Shown here piece after piece: positions 1-4,277 of a stretch of 6,230 bases of DNA. A program made the translations under genes and the position numbers. Within the stretch, counting starts at the first letter, position 1. The number at the start of each line of letters is the position of its first letter. Below the pieces are notes generated by a model, which did not search any database, was not told the origin of the DNA, and worked only from the letters and a program-made list of their open reading frames with translations. Source of the DNA: Oligoflexaceae bacterium (GTDB lineage Bacteria > Bdellovibrionota_B > Oligoflexia > Oligoflexales > Oligoflexaceae); the NCBI GenBank assembly GCA_947474445.1, contig CANJJY010000280.1:1-6230 (forward strand). The letters are read 5' to 3'.

Positions 1-1353
1 AAGACGATTTCTCTTTGGAGTGTTCTCAGTAGTATCATAAAAGCGCGAGCGAATTTCGGCCAAACGGTTAACTTGCTCATTGAGAAGCATGGTCGATTAT
101 CCTTTCTTCCTTTTCGCGTCGGACTTTTGGTTTCTTCCGCCGAAATATCGGAGGCTATTCAGAGAAAGCCGTCTGAAATACGCAAGGTTGATTTCATCCA
201 TTGGATCGATCCCTTTCGCAATAACGCTGTTGCCCAAAATGGTGAAGCCTGGGAGCGCAGCAAGCGCAATATGGTTAGGGCTTTTTCGCCGGTGGCTGTG
301 ACCAAACTTTATTCAGGTACAATTGCGGCCCAGGTAGACCTGTTCCTGGATTTTCTAGGAGAGAAAGCCAACGATCAGTTTTATGATATGTCTTCCGCTA
401 TGGAGCGCTGGGTCTTCGACACACTAAGCGTCCTCACCTTCGGCGTCAATCCTAATACCTTGCAAGGAGACAACTTGGATTACTTCCGAGCCTTGCTTTC
501 CGACACCGCTGGTGGGGTTCTCATCCCCGTCTTCTTTTGGAAAACATTTGGCGCGGCAAAGCGTATCCGAACATTTGTCGATGAGTGCTATACAAAATGT
601 CTCTCTGACTTTGAGTCCTACCCGGACTGTGCCCTCAAGGAAATGATTAAGATCAACGCTAGCACAGAAGAGGGTATGACTCTTTCCGCCAGGGAAATTC
701 AAGATAATCTCGTGGCCGTCTATCGTGCTGGGCAGGGTGGTTTGGCGTCAATAGCGAGTTGGCTCCTCAGCACCATTGGTTTTCACAAGAACGCCCAAGA
801 GCGCTGCCGTCGGGAAGCTGTCGGCTTGACTTCGGTGCCCTCCCGCGAGCACCTCAAGAATAGTCCCTATGTTTCGGCTGTCGTCAAAGAGATCAATCGT
901 TTGTGGCCTCCGGTCCCTTTTCTTTTTCCACGCATGATGGATTCAAAGATTGAGGGTCCCGATTTTGAGATTCCAGCCAGGAAGCTCTTGCTCGTCTGGC
1001 TGCCGTTGATTCAGCGAGACCCAGAGCTTTGGGGCGCTGATGCCCTGACCTTCAATCCCGATCGATTTCTCAAAGAATCACTATCCTACAAGCGCGCTGA
1101 ATCTCATGCTACGATGACTTTTGGGACCGGACAGCGGTCCTGCCCCGGGTCTTCGCTGACAGTGACCATTCTTGAGTTTCTTCTCATCAAACTCGTGGCC
1201 CGCTACCAAATTGATTCTAGAGGTGATGGCCTTTCGGCGTCCGAGGCGAACCAAGTTCGACCTGGAAAGGGCTTTATCAGTTCTCCAAAGCCGCTACGCA
1301 TCAAGGTGAAAGCTGCAAAGACCATGGACGTGATATTCTCTGCCGGAGCCTAG
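1..1353 (+). CDS. Cytochrome P450, 5'-truncated by window edge
   Basis: This is a heme-thiolate P450 with about 450 visible codons. The frame is open from base 1, and the sequence before the TTG at 73 already looks like a P450 N-terminal region, so the real start lies left of the window. The visible motifs come in P450 order. A C-helix Trp begins WERSKR at nt 250. An I-helix segment AGQGGLAS lies at nt 727-750. The K-helix ExxR is EINR at nt 889-900, followed by WPPVP. PDRF (the PERF motif) is at nt 1057-1068. The heme-binding loop FGTGQRSCPG is at nt 1120-1149, with the thiolate Cys codon at 1141-1143. The family normally inserts oxygen into hydrophobic substrates using electrons from a redox partner, and no partner gene is visible here. 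The I-helix acid-alcohol pair is replaced by Gly-Gly, so activity may be non-classical (peroxygenase, isomerase or other). The substrate cannot be predicted. Family assignment is near certain; subfamily is unknown. Confidence 0.96.
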   Translation, partial: KTISLWSVLSSIIKARANFGQTVNLLIEKHGRLSFLPFRVGLLVSSAEISEAIQRKPSEIRKVDFIHWIDPFRNNAVAQNGEAWERSKRNMVRAFSPVAVTKLYSGTIAAQVDLFLDFLGEKANDQFYDMSSAMERWVFDTLSVLTFGVNPNTLQGDNLDYFRALLSDTAGGVLIPVFFWKTFGAAKRIRTFVDECYTKCLSDFESYPDCALKEMIKINASTEEGMTLSAREIQDNLVAVYRAGQGGLASIASWLLSTIGFHKNAQERCRREAVGLTSVPSREHLKNSPYVSAVVKEINRLWPPVPFLFPRMMDSKIEGPDFEIPARKLLLVWLPLIQRDPELWGADALTFNPDRFLKESLSYKRAESHATMTFGTGQRSCPGSSLTVTILEFLLIKLVARYQIDSRGDGLSASEANQVRPGKGFISSPKPLRIKVKAAKTMDVIFSAGA

Positions 1354-1363
1354 AAAGATTCAT

Positions 1364-1377
1364 GGAGGTAAACCTCC
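1364..1377. repeat. Perfect inverted repeat just after the P450 stop
   Basis: The sequence GGAGGTAAACCTCC is a perfect palindrome about the central AA and starts 11 nt after the P450 stop codon. As RNA it can form a 5-bp GGAGG/CCTCC stem with a TAAA loop. No T-run follows, so it is a poor intrinsic terminator. It could be a weak transcript-end hairpin or a protein-binding site. The GGAGGT/ACCTCC arms recur in the hairpin at 2754-2779. Confidence 0.4.
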
Positions 1378-1563
1378 TCGAGCATGGTCCTATCCCACTC
1401 ATTCCCGCTAAGAGCAAACCTCCGGTAAGTTTTTGTTCGGAAAGATCCTTCTAAGCTCAGTACTCCAAACTCACTTTTCGCATAGAATCAATCATTCCAT
1501 TGGCTTGGGTCTTTGTTAAAGATCAGACCTCTGCCGATTACAGGAGCTCTACGAGTCACAGGA

Positions 1564-1579
1564 ATTAAGTTGCCTTAAT
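1564..1579. repeat. Short inverted repeat ATTAAG-N4-CTTAAT
   Basis: Two 6-bp arms (1564-1569 and 1574-1579) flank a TTGC spacer. A run of six T begins about 8 nt downstream, which is too far from a weak AT-rich stem for a convincing terminator. An operator-like site upstream of the lipoprotein gene is equally possible. The repeat is directly visible; a function is not established. Confidence 0.25.
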
Positions 1580-1772
1580 CAAACAGTTTTTTGGGAGATA
1601 GTCACTATTGAAAGTTGGGATTGCCTAGGACTTGAAGAAAAAGCGGTCTTTCGAACTCAAAAAATGCCAGGGAAAGCGGGTCCCTATGATTTTCCCAACG
1701 CGAGCCGATAAGGCCTCTACCTTGCAAGTATCCAAATGCGGGCCAATGTTCGTGTTTTGCTCATTTAGGATA

Positions 1773-1778
1773 GAGGGG
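1773..1778 (+). promoter_or_regulatory. Ribosome binding site that fixes the lipoprotein start
   Basis: GAGGGG lies 9 nt upstream of the ATG at 1788. That ATG begins a textbook lipoprotein signal peptide. The combination of Shine-Dalgarno match and signal peptide decides this start over the in-frame TTG at 1632. Confidence 0.7.
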
Positions 1779-1787
1779 TCTTCATAT

Positions 1788-2714
1788 ATGAAAATTTTAT
1801 TTCTCATGATTATTGCTCCCATCAGCTTGATGTCTTGCAGCGAGGAGAGTAACCCCTACAAAGACCGCTATGAGAATCGTTCGTCTCCGAGCGGGGACGC
1901 CGTTGGTGAACGCTCTTCAACAGGCGTGCCGGCCGTAGGGTCAAATACCGGCGCAGCAGGGGAAACAGGCGTCAAAGCAGACGAAGTGAATGCATCAGAT
2001 ACCAAGGTAGTTGCTGAACCCAACTCAATAGCCAAAGAGGTCGCGTCGGCGACACAAGTGGTCTGCCAAAGCCCAACGATATTTACTGATTTTAAGGCAG
2101 AATTCGAAATTCTCTGTCTCAATGGGCAACCTACGGCGGCCTTTGCTGCTCTGCTCAGCTCTCCTTATAAAGGAGTGGCTCCCGCAACGGTGTCGAAAAT
2201 AAAATCGGCCAACGTCAATAACGTCAGCGAGTTTATTTTCGCGACTTCATCGGAGATTTCTAGTCCGATTGCCACGGTAGTCGGCAAACGGGGAGGCCTA
2301 GGCGTGTGGACTTTCACCGAAGGGAGCGCTACTTTCACAGGTACGCGGGTGGCTGAACTTGCTGCGATGGGGCCGAACAGCCTCGGCGGGTATGAGACTA
2401 AAGATGTTCTCGTAGTCAAGGTCGGCCCCATCACCATCAACGATGAAAGACTGATGAAGTCTAACTGGATCGTGGTGAAAGAAGGTCAAGTCGTCACAAG
2501 TCTAATCAACCTAAAGCCAGGTGCTTCAGAAAATACGGACAATACTGTGGCCAATATCCTGACCCTCCTATTGGCGGAGGGGCAGATTACAAAATTTGTC
2601 GCTGTGACTCGGCAAGAGGTCGCCAACAGCGGTCAACCTGCGAAAGCAGAGACGACTGCACTTGCCGTGGCACGACGCATTGCAGAGGAGGGATATCTGA
2701 AATTGAGTAATTGA
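1788..2714 (+). CDS. Putative secreted lipoprotein of unknown function
   Basis: This gene encodes a 308-residue protein. Residues 1-16 form a short hydrophobic leader with Lys at position 2, ending in the lipobox LMSC, so Cys17 (codon at 1836-1838) would be lipidated after signal peptidase II cleavage. Ser at +2 does not match the classical Asp inner-membrane retention signal, which favours outer-membrane sorting if E. coli-type rules apply. Residues about 18-90 are a low-complexity Ser/Thr/Gly/Ala/Glu-rich linker. The folded part, about 91-308, has two cysteines (Cys93 and Cys110) that could form a disulfide, then sequence rich in Val/Ile/Thr alternation suggesting beta strands, and an Ala-rich helical C-terminus. 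No catalytic motif or named domain was recognised. It stands alone between two large gaps and is followed by a terminator-like hairpin, so it is probably monocistronic. A surface or periplasmic role is inferred from the signal only. Confidence 0.85.
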   Translation: MKILFLMIIAPISLMSCSEESNPYKDRYENRSSPSGDAVGERSSTGVPAVGSNTGAAGETGVKADEVNASDTKVVAEPNSIAKEVASATQVVCQSPTIFTDFKAEFEILCLNGQPTAAFAALLSSPYKGVAPATVSKIKSANVNNVSEFIFATSSEISSPIATVVGKRGGLGVWTFTEGSATFTGTRVAELAAMGPNSLGGYETKDVLVVKVGPITINDERLMKSNWIVVKEGQVVTSLINLKPGASENTDNTVANILTLLLAEGQITKFVAVTRQEVANSGQPAKAETTALAVARRIAEEGYLKLSN

Positions 2715-2730
2715 AGTGTTAGCGGTTTAA

Positions 2731-3033
2731 AAAGTTTTGCTTGACGGGTCAACATTCACCTCCTCACCAGGAGGTGAATTTTTGCATTGGTCTTTCGACA
2801 AAGCTCCGAGTCTCTCTAAGACCGATCGCGACTGGGCAGGTGTGAAAAACGCTATTCAGCTAAAAGTTGCGGATATTTAAGTTGAATACATCAACGAAGA
2901 GAAACAAGTGGTGACTTCGGGTTTGGGCAGGTCAAGCGATCAAGCTGTATTTATTGGATTAATTAGGGTTTCTAGGAATATCTCACTTCGGATAGGCGTA
3001 GCGAACGACATCGAAAAAGTAGAAAATCGATAG
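2731..3033 (+). pseudogene. Possible decayed reading frame with one internal stop
   Basis: One frame is open from 2731 to a TAA at 2878-2880, then open again from 2881 to a TAG at 3031-3033. The translation on both sides looks protein-like: a segment reading SLSKTDRDWAGVKNAIQLKV precedes the stop, and VEYINEEKQVVTSGLG follows it. A TTG at 2782 sits 7 nt after the GGAGG at 2770-2774, so the first half could be translated as a 33-residue peptide. I recognise no family. Two open stretches of about 50 codons in one frame could still arise by chance, so this is a weak call; non-coding sequence is the main alternative. Confidence 0.22.
2754..2783 (+). terminator. Probable intrinsic terminator after the lipoprotein gene
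   Basis: Arms ATTCACCTCC (2754-2763) and GGAGGTGAAT (2770-2779) form a perfect 10-bp stem with the 6-nt loop TCACCA. Four more T follow directly (2780-2783), extending the T that ends the stem. The hairpin begins 39 nt after the lipoprotein stop codon. Stem plus U-tract is the standard form of a Rho-independent terminator. The 3' arm also contains GGAGGTGA, a perfect Shine-Dalgarno sequence, and the 5' arm contains its complement, so a second role in masking translation cannot be excluded. Confidence 0.75.
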
Positions 3034-3202
3034 ATATCATGATGGTGGATGGCGGTATGCGGCTTGCAACGGTTAGGACAATACGGAAATCAGATAAAAG
3101 AAGACGAGTCGATGCGAGGTTTGCGTAGAGTGGTTAGAAGTGAAAATCTAAATAAATAGAAACGCTAGATGATAGCAACGTATGAAAGGCAAGGGAAACA
3201 AC
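2784..3202. other. Long intergenic region before the PF10118 gene
   Basis: Apart from the possible decayed frame, I see no convincing gene here on either strand. The part from about 3040 to 3180 is purine-rich on the + strand. TTAGA (3134-3138) and TCTAA (3147-3151) form a small inverted repeat about 50 nt upstream of the chosen PF10118 start and could be an operator. No clear -35/-10 pair or structured RNA was recognised. Confidence 0.5.
3191..3196 (+). promoter_or_regulatory. Ribosome binding site favouring the ATG at 3203
   Basis: AAGGGA ends 6 nt before the ATG at 3203. The earlier in-frame ATG at 3182 has no Shine-Dalgarno match upstream (GATGATAGCAACGT), and the seven extra residues it would add are Lys/Gly/Asn-rich. 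The later ATG is therefore the more likely start. Confidence 0.6.
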
Positions 3203-4069
3203 ATGCAAGCACAGGTACAGAGCAGTCTTCCAGAATCACGTATCGTCATCCGTTCGATTAGTACGGACTTTTCAAGGCAACATCGCAACTATTGGTTCTT
3301 CGGCAATCCTTACTTAACTCATCTAGTCAACGCTCTTTCCTTTCAGTTTCCATCGGGCGAAGACATGTTCGTAAAATCAGTCAATCGCTATAAGGGCCAA
3401 ATTCAAGACAAGGACCTTAAGCGCGCGATCGGTGCCTTTACCGGTCAGGAGCTCTTGCACAGTCACGTGCATCAGGAATTCAATGAGTGGATAGCCTCGA
3501 AAGTTCCGGACGCGAAGATCTACTGCGAAAAGATTGAAGCAGCCGCACTCCGTCGCTATGAGCGCGATATGCGCATCAAACCCATTCTGAGTTTGGCTGC
3601 TACCGTGGCTCTAGAGCACATGACAGCTATTTTCGCAGCTAGCCTCTTGCGTAAGCCGCACCTCATCGAAAGTATTGATCCCGAAGTTCGCCCCCTCCTC
3701 GTCTGGCATGCGATCGAAGAGATCGAACACAAAGATGTGGCCTTCGATGTATACCAAGCGATTGGCGGGAGCTATGCGCTGCGTGCTCTCAGTATGATCT
3801 TCGCGACTTTGGTTCTCGCCGGGCAGACTCTCTTCTATCAGTTTAAAATGCTTCGCAAGGATAAGCAGGTCTTCAATATCAAGGCCGCCTTACAGTTTCT
3901 CAAACTTACCTGGGGTCGAAATGGCTACTTTACGTCAGTGATCGGTGACTACCTGAGCTACTTTTCTCCGCGCTTTCATCCTTCGCAAACGGACGATCGC
4001 GCCCTTGTCGATGAGTGGAGTAAGAAGCTCGAAGACATGACCTATGTGCGCGTCACAGGCCGAGTGTAG
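3203..4069 (+). CDS. Predicted metal-dependent hydrolase, PF10118 family (ferritin-like di-iron)
   Basis: The 288-residue product (295 if started at 3182) matches the PF10118 'predicted metal-dependent hydrolase' family across its length. Putative metal ligands appear in four helix-like segments: FPSGE (Glu53), QELLHSHVH (Glu83, His86, His90), ALEHMTA (Glu138, His139) and WHAIEEIEHKDVAFDVY (His169, Glu173, His176). Two Glu-x-x-His pairs plus two further Glu is the pattern of a ferritin-like di-iron carboxylate centre, so an oxygenase-type or hydrolytic reaction is possible; the family's reaction is poorly defined. Residues about 194-213 (SMIFATLVLAGQ region) are strongly hydrophobic and may contact membrane. 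No signal peptide is visible, so it is likely cytoplasmic or membrane-associated. It has long gaps on both sides, and the ABC1 kinase gene follows 208 nt downstream. All expected ligands are intact, so it appears functional. Confidence 0.9.
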   Translation: MQAQVQSSLPESRIVIRSISTDFSRQHRNYWFFGNPYLTHLVNALSFQFPSGEDMFVKSVNRYKGQIQDKDLKRAIGAFTGQELLHSHVHQEFNEWIASKVPDAKIYCEKIEAAALRRYERDMRIKPILSLAATVALEHMTAIFAASLLRKPHLIESIDPEVRPLLVWHAIEEIEHKDVAFDVYQAIGGSYALRALSMIFATLVLAGQTLFYQFKMLRKDKQVFNIKAALQFLKLTWGRNGYFTSVIGDYLSYFSPRFHPSQTDDRALVDEWSKKLEDMTYVRVTGRV

Positions 4070-4073
4070 GGAA

Positions 4074-4086
4074 GTGGGAAACCCAC
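4074..4086 (+). repeat. Small hairpin GTGGG-AAA-CCCAC
   Basis: A 5-bp perfect GC-rich stem with an AAA loop begins 5 nt after the PF10118 stop codon. No T-run follows, so it is not a complete intrinsic terminator. It may stabilise the 3' end of the transcript together with the larger hairpin immediately downstream. Confidence 0.4.
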
Positions 4087-4090
4087 GTTC

Positions 4091-4131
4091 GGCCCCCAGA
4101 ATTTCCTTAATCAATTGGAACTAAGGGGGCC
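4091..4131 (+). terminator. GC-rich hairpin downstream of the PF10118 gene
   Basis: GGCCCCC (4091-4097) pairs perfectly with GGGGGCC (4125-4131). Inside the 27-nt interval, TTCC (4103-4106) can pair with GGAA (4117-4120), giving a two-part stem. There is no T-run directly after the stem. The next T-rich stretch is TTTTT at 4166-4170, after a weak TGCC/GGCA stem (4151-4165). It probably marks the end of the PF10118 transcript, but as an intrinsic terminator it is atypical; a regulatory leader of the kinase gene is an alternative. Confidence 0.45.
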
Positions 4132-4277
4132 GGCAACCTATTAAAAGAACTGCCCTTTTCTGGCATTTTTACTTTTCCCCCTTCTCCCAGGGAAGCGATC
4201 GCGAAAACTTAATCCTTTAGATGTCAGTAACTGTTCCGAAAAGCCTGAGGACACCCACTTAACTGGATGACCTTTTT

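Larger units (their letters stand above)
1354..1787. other. Intergenic region, no supported gene
   Basis: This 434-nt gap separates the P450 stop from the lipoprotein start. It holds the palindrome at 1364-1377, a second inverted repeat at 1564-1579, and the ribosome binding site at 1773-1778. The frame of the lipoprotein is open upstream to a TTG at 1632, but that stretch lacks protein-like character and would bury the signal peptide, so I treat it as leader. The promoter for the lipoprotein should lie here. The best matches I found (TTGTTA at 1513 with GATTAC at 1536; TTGCAA at 1722 with AATGTT at 1745) are both too weak to call. No RNA gene was recognised. Confidence 0.6.

Noticed and set aside
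424..702. 92-codon antisense frame inside the P450 gene
   Set aside because: It lies wholly within the well-supported P450 frame and its translation has no recognisable features.
1362..1454. 30-codon ATG frame after the P450 gene
   Set aside because: No ribosome binding site, short, overlaps the palindrome, and the peptide resembles nothing known.
1513..1541. Sigma70-like promoter TTGTTA-N17-GATTAC
   Set aside because: The -10 box matches only half of the consensus and the site is over 240 nt from the start codon; not distinguishable from chance.
1632..1787. In-frame extension of the lipoprotein to a TTG at 1632
   Set aside because: It would put 52 residues before an obvious signal peptide and lipobox, has no good ribosome binding site, and the ATG at 1788 has GAGGGG at proper spacing.
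1868..2489. Antisense open frames inside the lipoprotein gene
   Set aside because: The + strand frame has a signal peptide, lipobox and ribosome binding site; the antisense products look like shadows.
3039..3128. 29-codon ATG frame with an Arg/Lys-rich end (KRRRVDARF)
   Set aside because: The end loosely recalls the Arg-rich start of PilZ domains, but there is no Shine-Dalgarno, no following domain, and the frame stops at once.
3182..3202. Earlier ATG start for the PF10118 gene
   Set aside because: No Shine-Dalgarno match upstream; the ATG at 3203 has AAGGGA just before it. The alternative adds only seven residues and remains possible.
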